39,221 bases of DNA from Rubrivivax sp. (GCA_016789955.1 JAEUPB010000009.1:1-39221), one strand, 5' to 3'; positions 25,071 through 35,979 are shown, counted from the first letter of the stretch. Notes: generated from the sequence alone by a model not told the origin. Made by a program: numbers and translations.

Positions 25071-26424
25071 CCTTGAGCTGCCCTTCCTTGATGGCCTTGC
25101 GCAGCTCCTCGCGGGACTGGCCGATCATGATCCCCTGATCCTTCAGCAGCGTGGGCGGCAGGCCGTTCTCCAAGAGCAGCTTGGCCATCACGCCGAACAT
25201 GATCAGGCGGCCGTTGGCATCCTTGAACGGATGGATCTGGCCGAGCCCGCGGCAGCAATCGATGATCGCGTCGAGCTTGTCGTCCTCGGTCTCGGCGTTG
25301 CGGATCGTGCGTTCGTACTCGTCCAGCACATGCGTCATCAGCTTCATGACGACGGGCTGGATCTTCGACTTCTCCAGCTTGTCGCCGACGTTCACGACGT
25401 CGACGGTCACACTGCCCATCTCCTGCTCGGACTTCGTGAAGTACGGGACGTCGATCACCGGCTCCTCCCCCTGCTCCAGCACCTTCTGCAGGCGTTCGCG
25501 CATCTCGGCCAGTTCCTTGAGTCCCTCCTTCGAACCTTCCTTGGAGGTGCCCCATCCGTTCCAGCCGGTCTTCAGGCCCTGCTCCTGGAAGCAGCCGGAA
25601 CCGCTGGACATCAGCGGCGAACCGTTGAACGCGAAGTTCGAGGCGGTCTCGGTGGTGACGTGCTGGCTCATCGCCTTGTGCAGGTCCTTGATGAAGTCGA
25701 TCGACACCTTCTCGTCGACCCGATCGACGATCAGCTCCAGCCCGCTCATCATCCCGGCCATGTAGCCCGATGAGCGGTCGTAGCAATGCTTGTCGGGCGG
25801 GTCCTTCTGGGCATTGCCGTCGATGAGCAGCCGCCAGTACTGCTCGGGCGGCAGGCCCTTCAGCGGCGCCAGCTTCGGGTTCCGGGACTGCGCGACCTTG
25901 TCGCCGACCACGGCTTCCAGCACCTCGGTCTTCTGCTTGAACAGCGCCTCGTGCACCTCCAGCGACATGCCGGTCTTGCTGGAGGCCAGGTCGTTGGCCC
26001 GCCGCTCCAGTTCCCGTGCGGTCTCCTTCGTCTTCGGCAGTTCCTGGATCTCCGCCTTCTGCTCGGCCGCCTCGTTCAGGGCCTTCTCGAGATCCTTGGC
26101 CCTGCCCAGCAGCTTCGACACCTTGTCCTTGGCATCGTCCCGATCCTCGGGCGTGTTGGCGACCTTCGTCTGCGCGAGATCGTTGATCTCCTTCGTCAGC
26201 CTCCGGAAGGTCTCGTTGCGCTGCGTGTCCGGGCGGTCGGCGAGACGGTCGTGCACCCCGCGCAGGTCGTCGTACGCCTGGATCAGCGACGTCGCTTCCT
26301 CGGCCCACCCCGACCACCCTCGAAGGCAGATCCAGGCCAGCGGGCGCATCTCGGTCCAGCCGTAGTCGAGCTTCAGGCTGCGCGCGATGGCCCGCCCCAC
26401 GGCCGACGTGCCGTTGCCGCTCAT
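25048..26424 (-). CDS. Fic-domain protein with variant active-site motif
   Basis: 458 residues. The motif HPFKDANGRL begins at about residue 398 and matches the Fic consensus HPFx(D/E)GNGRxxR. The first Gly is replaced by Ala, and the last Arg is absent (Met at that place). The preceding helix (AIIDCCRGLGQI) also fits the Fic fold. Fic enzymes transfer AMP or other phosphate-containing groups to proteins; the catalytic His398 and Asn404 remain. Residues 1-300 are unusual for Fic: long charged helices (LIQAYDDLRGVHDRLADR, ELEKALNEAAEQKAEIQEL) and a Gly/Ser-rich centre. No inhibitory helix motif (S/T)xxxE(G/N) was clearly seen. The gene is richer in lysine and AT than its neighbours. It is translationally coupled to the small gene upstream. 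Confidence 0.75.
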   Translation of the reverse strand: MSGNGTSAVGRAIARSLKLDYGWTEMRPLAWICLRGWSGWAEEATSLIQAYDDLRGVHDRLADRPDTQRNETFRRLTKEINDLAQTKVANTPEDRDDAKDKVSKLLGRAKDLEKALNEAAEQKAEIQELPKTKETARELERRANDLASSKTGMSLEVHEALFKQKTEVLEAVVGDKVAQSRNPKLAPLKGLPPEQYWRLLIDGNAQKDPPDKHCYDRSSGYMAGMMSGLELIVDRVDEKVSIDFIKDLHKAMSQHVTTETASNFAFNGSPLMSSGSGCFQEQGLKTGWNGWGTSKEGSKEGLKELAEMRERLQKVLEQGEEPVIDVPYFTKSEQEMGSVTVDVVNVGDKLEKSKIQPVVMKLMTHVLDEYERTIRNAETEDDKLDAIIDCCRGLGQIHPFKDANGRLIMFGVMAKLLLENGLPPTLLKDQGIMIGQSREELRKAIKEGQLKVNGMKTG

Positions 26425-26804
26425 TCCGGCAGCTCCTGCATCAGCGGCGACAGCGCCCGCAGCAGAGGTTCACGCAAGACCACCTCGATGCCGTAGCCGT
26501 TCGGCATCTCGGCCTCGGTGATGATGTCGTCGGTGCTCAGGTACCGGTTCAGTTCGGCCACGGCCCGCCGATGGGCCGGCTCCGGGGTCAGGTTCTTCGC
26601 GATCGCCTCGAGCAGGATCACCGCGGCGTCGGCCTCCGGGTCCTCCACCGCCTGGATGGCCCGGCCGAGCCGGCGCAACTGAGCGACGGCATCGGCCCGC
26701 GCCTGCTTCCAGGCTGCGATGGCTGCGCCGCCGGAGCGGCGCTCGCTGGCCACGGAAACGCCGAGCACGCGTTCCAGCCAGGCGTTCTGGGTCGGATCGG
26801 CCAT
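26421..26804 (-). CDS. Small hypothetical protein coupled to the Fic gene
   Basis: 127 residues. Its TGA overlaps the Fic ATG (ATGA), so the pair is one operon. The sequence is mostly helical (WLERVLGVSVASERR, IAAWKQARADAVAQLRRLGRAIQAV, AAVILLEAIAKNL), with a C-terminal part LSTDDIITEAEMPNGYGIEVVLREPLL. No DNA-binding motif, signal peptide or membrane segment. By position it could be an antitoxin, immunity protein or chaperone for the Fic protein, but it does not show the (S/T)xxxE(G/N) inhibitory motif of known Fic antitoxins, so that is inference. Confidence 0.75.
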   Translation of the reverse strand: MADPTQNAWLERVLGVSVASERRSGGAAIAAWKQARADAVAQLRRLGRAIQAVEDPEADAAVILLEAIAKNLTPEPAHRRAVAELNRYLSTDDIITEAEMPNGYGIEVVLREPLLRALSPLMQELPE

Positions 26805-26916
26805 GAATCACTGTCCTCAAGGTACAGGTGATCGTACGGTCGAGCACGGCGCCCTGCGAGCGGCCGTGCCGGCTGGCGCGGTCGTACCGCGCCGCGACGT
26901 CGTCGGCGCGCTGCCG

Positions 26917-27552
26917 CTATGGGCTGCGCCCGCCGGGCGGGCCCGCTGTCAGCCGCCCGATCTCGGCCTCGAGTTCCGCGATGCGCCGGTCCCGCGACGC
27001 GAGGGCCTCGCGCACGTCGGCCGCATCGATGCGCTGCGGAATGTGCTGGGGGCAGTTCACGTCCCACGCCGTGACCGTGAAGAGCACCACCTGCTCGGGC
27101 CGCGCGCGATAGCCCTGCGGCATCAACCGGCGCACCAGGTCCTCGTCGCCCTCCACCACGCGCGCCGTGCCCCACACCTTGATGCGGCGCTGGTGTGCGT
27201 AGTCGATCAGGAACAGGTGGGCCTTCGAGTTCTCTTCGAGGTTGCCCTGGGTGATGTACTGGCGGTTGCCCGCGTAGTCCACGAAGCCGACGGTGTGCTC
27301 GTCCAGCACTCGCAGGAACCCGGCCGGTCCGCCGCGGTGCTGGATGTAAGGCTGCCCGTCAGCGCTGGCCGTGGCGATGAACACGCTCGTCTGTGCCTCG
27401 ATCTCGCGCCGGAGGTCGGGGGTGATCGCCTGCTCCCAGGAGCCGCCGGCCTCCATGCGCGCGTAGGCCGCGCGCGAGCCCTTGCGGGCCTGGATCGCCT
27501 TCACGGTGTCGGTGAACGCCACATCGCTGGCGTAGGTGGGCGTGGCCGGCAT
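26917..27552 (-). CDS. Pyridoxamine 5'-phosphate oxidase-family flavoprotein
   Basis: 211 residues, with a GAGGAG eight bases before the ATG at 27552. The split-barrel FMN-binding fold shows SVFIATASADGQPYIQHRGG, VGFVDYAGNRQYITQGNLEENSKAHLFLIDY and RIKVWGTARVVEG, typical of the PNPOx-like general stress/nitroreductase-type family rather than of PdxH. The C-terminus ends in a coiled coil (SRDRRIAELEAEIGRL). Substrate unknown; such proteins often reduce quinone or heme-related ligands. It follows the AhpD-like gene by 25 bases in the same direction and is likely co-transcribed with it. Confidence 0.85.
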   Translation of the reverse strand: MPATPTYASDVAFTDTVKAIQARKGSRAAYARMEAGGSWEQAITPDLRREIEAQTSVFIATASADGQPYIQHRGGPAGFLRVLDEHTVGFVDYAGNRQYITQGNLEENSKAHLFLIDYAHQRRIKVWGTARVVEGDEDLVRRLMPQGYRARPEQVVLFTVTAWDVNCPQHIPQRIDAADVREALASRDRRIAELEAEIGRLTAGPPGGRSP

Positions 27553-27577
27553 GGTCGGATCTCCTCGAGCAGGAAGG

Positions 27578-28126
27578 TCAGGCCGCCAGGGCCTGCGCGA
27601 CGGGGAAATCGATCTCGGTCTGCGCCACCGAGTTCACGTAGTTGGTCCAGGTGTTCAGGGCCACGTGCTGCACGATCTCGATGATCTGCCCGTCGTCGTA
27701 GCCGGCCATGCGCACGGCCTGCACGTCGGCGTCGGACACGTGCCCGCGCTCGAGCACCACCTTCGCCGCGAAGCGCACCGCGGCATCGGCCTTCGGATCG
27801 AGCGAGCCGCCATGACGGTTGGCGGCGATCTCGGCATCGCTCAGCTTCGCCAGGTGCTTGCCCATGTAGCCGTGGGCCGAGAGGCAGTAGCCGCAGTCGT
27901 TGATCTCGGCCACGGCCAGCGCGATGCGTTCGCGGGTCTGCGCCGGCAGGCGGCCCTTGGCGAGGGCGCCGGACATGCCGAGGTAGCCCTCCAGCGCCGC
28001 CGGGCTGTTGGCGACGAGGCGGAACAGGTTCGGCACGCTGCCGATCTGGGCGTGGACGGCTTCGAGATGCGGGCGCGCCGCGGCAGGGGCGGCGTCGATG
28101 CTGGCGGGAGTGGCGAGTCGGGACAT
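27578..28126 (-). CDS. AhpD-like carboxymuconolactone decarboxylase-family protein
   Basis: 182 residues, with AAAGGAG nine bases before the ATG at 28126. The motif NDCGYCLSAH gives Cys78 and Cys81 with His85, the CxxCxxxH active site of AhpD-type peroxidase-like alkylhydroperoxidases; ALAKGRLPAQTRERIAL and the final NYVNSVAQTEIDFP are conserved. Such proteins reduce peroxides using thiols. It diverges from a LysR gene and heads a unit with the PNPOx-like flavoprotein; together they look like a small redox stress module under that LysR. Confidence 0.9.
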   Translation of the reverse strand: MSRLATPASIDAAPAAARPHLEAVHAQIGSVPNLFRLVANSPAALEGYLGMSGALAKGRLPAQTRERIALAVAEINDCGYCLSAHGYMGKHLAKLSDAEIAANRHGGSLDPKADAAVRFAAKVVLERGHVSDADVQAVRMAGYDDGQIIEIVQHVALNTWTNYVNSVAQTEIDFPVAQALAA

Positions 28127-28202
28127 GGTGTGGGCTCCTTTGGGGGTTGCGTGGGCCGGTGCATCCGGTGGAGAGACTGTAGATATTCCCGTTCTCGACA
28201 AC

Positions 28203-28212
28203 TAGACGTCTA
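28203..28212. promoter_or_regulatory. Palindrome TAGACGTCTA in the LysR/AhpD divergent region
   Basis: A perfect 10-base palindrome inside an AT-rich stretch (28176-28235) between the divergent AhpD-like and LysR genes, 32 bases before the LysR start. The position suits a regulator site for the divergent pair. It does not have a clear T-N11-A core on its own. Confidence 0.3.
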
Positions 28213-28244
28213 ACATTGCAATCTTTCTACCGATATCTGGAACA

Positions 28245-29291
28245 ATGGATCGTCTCGACGCCATGTCCGTTTTCGCTGCGATCGTCGACGGTGGCAGCCT
28301 GTCGGCGGCCGGCCGCCGGCTCGGCCTGCCGCTGGCCACGGTCAGCCGCAAGCTCGCCGACCTGGAAGCGCATCTCCAGACTCGCCTCATCACGCGATCG
28401 ACGCGCAAGCTCGAGCTGACCGATACAGGCCGCGAGTACCTGGAGGCGTGCCGCCGCATCCTGGAACAGGTCGACGAAGCCGAACGGGCCGCGTCGGGCG
28501 CCTATGCCCACGTGCATGGACAACTGGTGGTGGCGGCGCCCGTCGTGTTCGGGCGCCTGCACTTGGTGCCGGTGGTGGCCGCCTTTCTCGACGCGCACGC
28601 CGACGTCGACATCCAGCTCCGACTGGGCGACCGCAACGTGCATCTCATCGAGGAGCACATCGACGTGGCGCTGCGCATCGGTGCCCTGCCCGACAGCAGC
28701 CTCGTGGCGACGCAGGTGGGTGCGATCCGCCGCGTGGTGTGCGCGAGCCCGGCCTACCTGGAGCGCCACGGCACGCCGCGGTCGCTCGACGAGCTCGCCG
28801 CGCATCGCTGCATCACCTTCGACGGGCTCGACGCCGCCGCCGCGTGGACCTTCGTGCCTGCAGACGGCACCCGGCGGCGCACGTCGGTGCGCTCACGCCT
28901 CACGGTGTCCACCGCCGATGCCGCCATCGAGGCGGCACTGCTCGGCTTCGGCCTCACGCGCGTGCTGTCGTACCAGGTGGCTGACGCCGTGCAGGCCGGG
29001 CGCCTGGTCCGCGTGCTGGTCGACGACGAGCCGCCAGCCGTTCCCGCGAGCCTGATCTACCCCGGCCAGGGGCGCCTGCCGATGAAGACACGCGCCTTCA
29101 TCGACCACGCGGCGGGCCGGCTGCGTGAGCGCCTTTCGAAGCTCGAGTCGCCACCGGCCCCGTCGACCCCCGCACCACGAACGACACCTCGACCTCCGCG
29201 GCCGGCGGCGGCTCGCGGCCGTCGAGCAGCGCGAGCACGTGCTCGGCGGCACGCCGCCACATCGTCTCGGCCGGCACGTGCACGGTGGTGA
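28245..29291 (+). CDS. LysR-family regulator with a non-native C-terminal tail
   Basis: 348 residues. The helix-turn-helix (MSVFAAIVDGGSLSAAGRRLGLPLATVSRKLADLEAHLQTRLITRSTRKL) and the co-inducer domain up to PMKTRAFIDHAAGRLRERL are normal for LysR proteins of the PA2206/CrgA type, which are about 300 residues. After residue 300 or so, near base 29150, the tail turns into PAPSTPAPRTTPRPPRPAAARGRRAARARARRHAA, which is the antisense of the convergent LacI gene. The native stop has been lost. DNA binding and ligand sensing should survive. It is divergent from the AhpD-like gene, its probable target. Confidence 0.88.
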   Translation: MDRLDAMSVFAAIVDGGSLSAAGRRLGLPLATVSRKLADLEAHLQTRLITRSTRKLELTDTGREYLEACRRILEQVDEAERAASGAYAHVHGQLVVAAPVVFGRLHLVPVVAAFLDAHADVDIQLRLGDRNVHLIEEHIDVALRIGALPDSSLVATQVGAIRRVVCASPAYLERHGTPRSLDELAAHRCITFDGLDAAAAWTFVPADGTRRRTSVRSRLTVSTADAAIEAALLGFGLTRVLSYQVADAVQAGRLVRVLVDDEPPAVPASLIYPGQGRLPMKTRAFIDHAAGRLRERLSKLESPPAPSTPAPRTTPRPPRPAAARGRRAARARARRHAATSSRPARARW

Positions 29292-30168
29292 GCGCGGGCT
29301 GCACGTGCGAGGCGAGCTCGAGGTCGTCGAAGCCGACGATGGAGAGGTCGCGCGGCACCTGCAGGCCCAGGCGCTGCGCCTCGAACAGCGCGCCGAAGGC
29401 CAGCACGTCGTTGCCGCAGACGATGGCCGTGGGCGGCGGCGTGGCTTCCATCAGCCGCTGCAGCCCCTCGCGCGCCTCGGCCAGCGCGTAGCGGCGCTCC
29501 ACCACGCGGCCTGCCGGCAGCGGAAGGCCCGCGGCCTCGAGCGCGGCGCGGACGCCGGTGAGCCGCGCGGCGGCGCGGTCGTTGTCGCGCGTCAGGCCGG
29601 CCAGCATCGCGATGCGGCGGTGGCCCAGGTCCATCAGGTAACGCACCACCGGCGCCATCGCGCGCGCGTTGTCGAAGCCCACGCAGGCCAGGCCCGGCGG
29701 TGGCGGCCAGCTCATCACGTGCACCACCGGTACACCGCGCGCCCGCAGCCGCGCCAGCAGCGCGGGCCGCTGGCCGGTACCGCACAGCACCAGCGCATCG
29801 GCGCCGCGCGTCAGCAGGTTGACCGCCTGGCTCTCCTCGGTGGCGGGGCTGTAGTCGTGCGTGGCGATGAGCAGCTGGTGCCCGGCCTCGGCCAGGCGGT
29901 GCTGCAGCGCGTCGATGGCCTTGGCGAAGATCGCGTTGTCCACCGTCGGGAAGATCGCGCCGATGGTGCCGGTGCGGCGCGACTTCAACGTGCGTGCGCC
30001 GGCGTGCGGCACGTAGCCGAGTTGCGCGATGGCCGCCTCGACCTTGGCGCGCGGAATCTCGCGCACGCTGTCGGGCTGGTTCACCACGCGTGACACCGTG
30101 GCAGTGGAGACGCCGGCGCGGCGCGCCACGTCGCCGATGGTCGGGAGGGTCGGCGCGTCGCGGCTCAT
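29098..30168 (-). CDS. LacI-family regulator of the downstream catabolic operon
   Basis: 356 residues. The N-terminal DNA-binding domain is TIGDVARRAGVSTATVSRVVN with the hinge helix (GARTLKSRRTGTIGAIFP). The periplasmic-binding-protein-like effector domain runs to VVRGSTGPVA. After that come about 19 residues (TRASKGAHAAGPPRGR) that read antisense to the LysR 3' end; the native stop is missing. It diverges from the transporter operon; a perfect LacI-family operator lies in front of that operon. Effector unknown, presumably the substrate or an intermediate of the pathway. Confidence 0.9.
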   Translation of the reverse strand: MSRDAPTLPTIGDVARRAGVSTATVSRVVNQPDSVREIPRAKVEAAIAQLGYVPHAGARTLKSRRTGTIGAIFPTVDNAIFAKAIDALQHRLAEAGHQLLIATHDYSPATEESQAVNLLTRGADALVLCGTGQRPALLARLRARGVPVVHVMSWPPPPGLACVGFDNARAMAPVVRYLMDLGHRRIAMLAGLTRDNDRAAARLTGVRAALEAAGLPLPAGRVVERRYALAEAREGLQRLMEATPPPTAIVCGNDVLAFGALFEAQRLGLQVPRDLSIVGFDDLELASHVQPALTTVHVPAETMWRRAAEHVLALLDGREPPPAAEVEVSFVVRGSTGPVATRASKGAHAAGPPRGR

Positions 30169-30184
30169 CGCGCTGCGAATGTAC

Positions 30185-30197
30185 TCGTTTGCAACGA
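30185..30197. promoter_or_regulatory. Inverted repeat before the LacI gene
   Basis: TCGTT-TGC-AACGA lies 17 bases upstream of the LacI start. Its half-sites resemble those of LacI-family sites, so it may serve in autoregulation. The odd spacer makes it less convincing than the site at 30293. Confidence 0.3.
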
Positions 30198-30292
30198 ACG
30201 GGTGCGACGGTGGCTCAGGCCGTCGTCTAGGGAAAGTCCGCATCGGAAACCCCCGCGGCCACCCTTGACGGCCCGGACCACGGGCTCGAAAC

Positions 30293-30306
30293 TGAAATCG
30301 TTTACA
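30293..30306. promoter_or_regulatory. LacI-family operator of the catabolic operon
   Basis: TGAAATCGTTTACA matches the LacI-family pattern TGNAANCGNTTNCA at every fixed position. A TTGACG at 30265-30270 is a plausible -35 element, with the operator on or just after the weak -10 region (about 30288). Binding here would block transcription of the permease-to-dehydrogenase operon that starts at 30353. Confidence 0.65.
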
Positions 30307-30352
30307 AGTGCGCGGCCTGCGTCCGGCCGTTCCCAGAGCCCCGCCTCTTCCG

Positions 30353-31189
30353 ATGCCCGCCACCGCCGCCACCTCCACCGCCGTCGCTGCCGCTGCGCCG
30401 CGGCCGGCTGCCGCGCGCGGGTGGCCCACGCGGCTGGCGCAGGTCGTCGTCACGCTGGCGATCGTGCTGGCGCTGTGGCACGTGCTCACCGCCGTCACCG
30501 GCATCGTGTCGCCGGCGCGCTTCCCCACGCCGGCCGAAGTGGGCACCGCGCTGAAGCAGATCGCGGTGGACGGCTACAGCAACGGCCGGCTGCACCAGCA
30601 CGTGCTGCGCAGCGTGCTGCTCGTGACGATGGGCTTCGTGGTGGCGTCGGCGGCCGGCGTGGCGCTGGGCCTGGCGATGGGCGCCAGCCGCGCGGTGGAA
30701 GCCTTCGTGAACCCGATCTTCCTGGTGCTGCGGCCGATCCCGCCGCTGGCCTGGATCCCGCTGGCCATCGTCTGGCTGGGTCTGGGCGACGCCGCCAAGA
30801 TGATGGTGATCTTCGTGTCGGCGTTCGTGCCCTCGGTGATCAACAGCTACACCGGCGTGCGGCAGATCGACAAGCCGATCTTCGAGGCCGCCGCGATGCT
30901 CGACGCGACCGGCCTGCGCTACTGGCGCGAGGTGCTGGTGCCCGGTGCGCTGCCGAGCATCTTCACCGGCCTGCGCCTGTCGCTGCAGGCGTCGTGGACC
31001 ACGCTGGTGGCGGCCGAACTCGTCGGCGCCGTGGCCGGGCTCGGGCAGATCCTCAACCAGGCCGCGCAGGACATCTACCCCGCGATGATCCTGGTGGGCA
31101 TGTTCAGCGTGGCGCTGTGCGGCTGGCTGATGACGCTGGGCCTGGGCTGGATCGAGCGCCGCGTGATGCCGTGGCGGACGCACGGATGA
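30353..31189 (+). CDS. ABC transporter permease (SsuC/TauC-like)
   Basis: 278 residues from ATG 30353; a GTG at 30308 would add 15 residues. About six membrane helices. LRSVLLVTMGFVVASAAGVALGLAMG and the coupling loop EAAAMLDATGLRYWREVLVPGALPSIFTGLRLSLQASW (EAAxxxGxxxxxxxxxVxLPxAxPxI type) are typical of BPD-type permeases for nitrate/sulfonate/taurine. It overlaps the next permease gene as ATGA. The two permeases form the heteromeric channel of one transporter. Induction is expected through the LacI operator 47 bases upstream. Confidence 0.88.
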   Translation: MPATAATSTAVAAAAPRPAAARGWPTRLAQVVVTLAIVLALWHVLTAVTGIVSPARFPTPAEVGTALKQIAVDGYSNGRLHQHVLRSVLLVTMGFVVASAAGVALGLAMGASRAVEAFVNPIFLVLRPIPPLAWIPLAIVWLGLGDAAKMMVIFVSAFVPSVINSYTGVRQIDKPIFEAAAMLDATGLRYWREVLVPGALPSIFTGLRLSLQASWTTLVAAELVGAVAGLGQILNQAAQDIYPAMILVGMFSVALCGWLMTLGLGWIERRVMPWRTHG

Positions 31190-31968
31190 TCGCCGCGCCG
31201 CTGCCGCCCGCCCGCTTCTGGGGCCTCACGGCCGCCGGAGCGGCGGCGTTCGTCGGGCTGTGGTCGGCAGCGGCGCTGGCGGGGCTGACTTCGCGCGCCT
31301 TCCTGCCGGCGCCATGGGACGTGCTGGCGCGCTTCGCCGAACTGGTGGCGCAACCCTTCGCCGGCTATCGGCTGCACGAGCACCTGCTGTCCAGTCTGCA
31401 GCGCTTCGCGATGGGCTTCGGCCTCGCGGTGGTCGTGGGCATCCCGCTGGGCCTCTTGATGGCTTGGTTCCGCTGGGTCGACCGCATCGTCTCGCCGGCC
31501 TTCGAGGCGGTGCGCTTCGTCGCGCCGATCGCCTGGGTGCCGTTCGCCGCGCTGTGGTTCGGCACCGGCATCGGCGGGCCGGTGCTGATCATCTTCATGG
31601 GCGCCTTCCCGCCGGTGCTGATCAACACCCATCGCGGCGCGAAGCAGGTCGACCGCAAGTACATCGAGGCCGCGCAGATGCTGGGCGCCAGCGCCTGGCG
31701 CGCGATGACCGAGGTGCTGCTGCCGGCGGCGGTGCCCTCGATCGTGGCGGGGCTGCGCATCTCGGCGGGGCTGGGCTGGCAGTCGCTGGTGGGGGCCGAG
31801 CTGATCGTGGCCTCCAGCGGCGTGGGCTACCTGATGGTCAAGGGCCAGGCGGCGATCTCCACGGCCACCGTGATGAGCGGCATGGCGGCGATCGGCGCGG
31901 TCGGCCTGCTCATCGACATCGCCTTGCGGCGGCTGCAGCGGGCCATCGAGCGCCGCCGCGGCATCTGA
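31186..31968 (+). CDS. Second ABC transporter permease (SsuC/TauC-like)
   Basis: 260 residues, overlapping the previous gene as ATGA. Six membrane helices by eye; LLSSLQRFAMGFGLAVVVGIPLGLLMAWF and the EAAQMLGASAWRAMTEVLLPAAVPSIVAGLRISAGLGW coupling motif match the binding-protein-dependent permease family. Having two distinct permeases, rather than a homodimer as in SsuC, is a feature of this operon. Followed 16 bases later by the ATPase gene. Confidence 0.88.
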   Translation: MIAAPLPPARFWGLTAAGAAAFVGLWSAAALAGLTSRAFLPAPWDVLARFAELVAQPFAGYRLHEHLLSSLQRFAMGFGLAVVVGIPLGLLMAWFRWVDRIVSPAFEAVRFVAPIAWVPFAALWFGTGIGGPVLIIFMGAFPPVLINTHRGAKQVDRKYIEAAQMLGASAWRAMTEVLLPAAVPSIVAGLRISAGLGWQSLVGAELIVASSGVGYLMVKGQAAISTATVMSGMAAIGAVGLLIDIALRRLQRAIERRRGI

Positions 31969-31984
31969 CGGAGACACCCACACG

Positions 31985-32782
31985 ATGGCCCACATCCAGT
32001 TCCAGGGCGTGCAGCGCGTGTTCGAGCAGAACGGGCAGCGCTTCGTCGCGCTGCAGGACATCGACCTGGTCGTGCAGGACCGCGAGTTCGTGGCCATCGT
32101 CGGCCCCTCGGGTTGCGGCAAGACCACCTGCATGCGCATGGCCGCGGGCCTGGAGCATCCCACCGGCGGCCAGGTGCGCGTGGGCAGCGAGATCGTCACG
32201 CGGCCCGGGCCCGACCGCGCCGTGGTGTTCCAGCAGTTCGCGCTGTTCCCGTGGAAGACCGTGTGGGACAACATCGACTTCGGCCTCAAGTCGCTGGACG
32301 TCGACGCGGCCGAGCGCCGTCGGCGCATCGAGCAGTACATCGCGCTGATGGGGTTGAACGGCTACGAGCATGCGTTCCCGCACCAGCTCTCCGGCGGCAT
32401 GCAGCAGCGCGTGGCCATCGCCCGCGCCTACGTGCTCGACCCGCAGGTGCTGCTGATGGACGAACCCTTCGGTGCGCTGGACGCGCAGACGCGCGTGGTG
32501 ATGCAGGAGGAACTGGTGCGGCTGGCGCGCAAAAACCCGCGCACGGTGCTCTTCATCACACACGCGGTGGAGGAGGCCGTGTACCTGGCCGACCGCATCG
32601 TGGTGATGTCGCGCCGGCCCGGCACGGTGCGCGAGATCATCGACGTGAAGACCGTGCGCGAAGCCGACGACTGGGACTCGCACACGCGCATCGAGGACGT
32701 GATGGACCTGCCCAGCTTCATCCATCTGCGCACCCACGTCTGGAAGCTGCTGCGCGACCAGCAAGGCGGCGACGCGCACTGA
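31985..32782 (+). CDS. ABC transporter ATP-binding protein (SsuB/TauB-like)
   Basis: 265 residues. Walker A is GPSGCGKTT (40-48), the ABC signature LSGGMQQR is near 137, and Walker B is VLLMDEPFGALDAQTR; a Q-loop (VVFQQFALFPW) and the H-loop (VLFITHAVEEA) are present. This is the ATPase of nitrate/sulfonate/taurine-type importers, powering the two permeases encoded upstream. Cytoplasmic. Operon continues with the binding protein 53 bases downstream. Confidence 0.95.
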   Translation: MAHIQFQGVQRVFEQNGQRFVALQDIDLVVQDREFVAIVGPSGCGKTTCMRMAAGLEHPTGGQVRVGSEIVTRPGPDRAVVFQQFALFPWKTVWDNIDFGLKSLDVDAAERRRRIEQYIALMGLNGYEHAFPHQLSGGMQQRVAIARAYVLDPQVLLMDEPFGALDAQTRVVMQEELVRLARKNPRTVLFITHAVEEAVYLADRIVVMSRRPGTVREIIDVKTVREADDWDSHTRIEDVMDLPSFIHLRTHVWKLLRDQQGGDAH

Positions 32783-32835
32783 ACATCCCCGCCCATCCAA
32801 CCCCGACCCCACCCACCCCACGAGGAGACAACCCG

Positions 32836-35203
<2,368 letters not shown>

Positions 35204-35211
35204 CGGGCTGC

Positions 35212-35979
35212 ATGAAGCTGGCCAAGCTGTTCGACCTGGCCGGCCGGCGTGCGCTGGTCACCGGCGGCAACTCCGGCATCGGCGAGGCGATGGCGCGCGC
35301 GCTGGGGTTGGCCGGTGCGCGCGTGCTGCTGGTCGCAAGGCGCGAGGCCGAGCTGGACGCCGCCGCGCGCCGGCTGCAGGCCGAGGGCATCGATGCCTCT
35401 TGGCTCGCTGCCGACCTGGCCGACGCCGAGGCCACGCGCACCGCGGCGCAGCAGGCCGAGGCGCGCCTGGGCGGGATCGACATCCTCGTCAACGCCGCGG
35501 GCGTGAACCTGCGCGAGCCTTTTGCCGAGGTCACGCCGGCGTCCTGGCAACTGCAGTTGGCGCTGCACCTGGGTGCGCCGTTCTTCCTGACGCAGGCGCT
35601 CGCGCCGGGCATGAAGGCGCGCGGCTGGGGCCGCATCCTGAACATCGCTTCGCTGCAGAGCACCCGCGCGTTCGCGCGCAGCGCGCCCTACGGCGCGGCC
35701 AAGGGCGGCATCGTGCAACTGACGCGCGCGATCGCGCAGGAATGGTCGGCGCACGGCATCACCTGCAACGCCATCGGCCCCGGCTTCTTCCCGACCGCGC
35801 TCACCGCGCCGGTGTTCGCCGATGCCGGGCTCGCCGCGCGCCACGCCGCGCAGACCTGCATCGGCCGCAACGGCGCGCTCGACGACCTGGCCGGCGCGAC
35901 CGTCTTTCTGTGCAGCGACGCCAGCGCCTACGTCACCGGCCAGACGCTGATGGTCGACGGCGGCTATACCGCCAGATGA
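35212..35979 (+). CDS. Short-chain dehydrogenase/reductase
   Basis: 255 residues. The nucleotide motif is [17 protein letters not shown], the NAAG motif is ILVNAAGVN, and the catalytic Tyr160/Lys164 stand in [20 protein letters not shown]; the C-terminal [11 protein letters not shown] is standard for classical SDRs of about 250 residues. The start codon follows the hpsN-like stop by eight bases. With HpsN-type and zinc-dependent dehydrogenases in the same operon it may interconvert the 2-hydroxyl and 2-keto forms of the substrate, as hpsO/hpsP products do for dihydroxypropanesulfonate; that is inference. Confidence 0.9.
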   Translation: MKLAKLFDLAGRRALVTGGNSGIGEAMARALGLAGARVLLVARREAELDAAARRLQAEGIDASWLAADLADAEATRTAAQQAEARLGGIDILVNAAGVNLREPFAEVTPASWQLQLALHLGAPFFLTQALAPGMKARGWGRILNIASLQSTRAFARSAPYGAAKGGIVQLTRAIAQEWSAHGITCNAIGPGFFPTALTAPVFADAGLAARHAAQTCIGRNGALDDLAGATVFLCSDASAYVTGQTLMVDGGYTAR

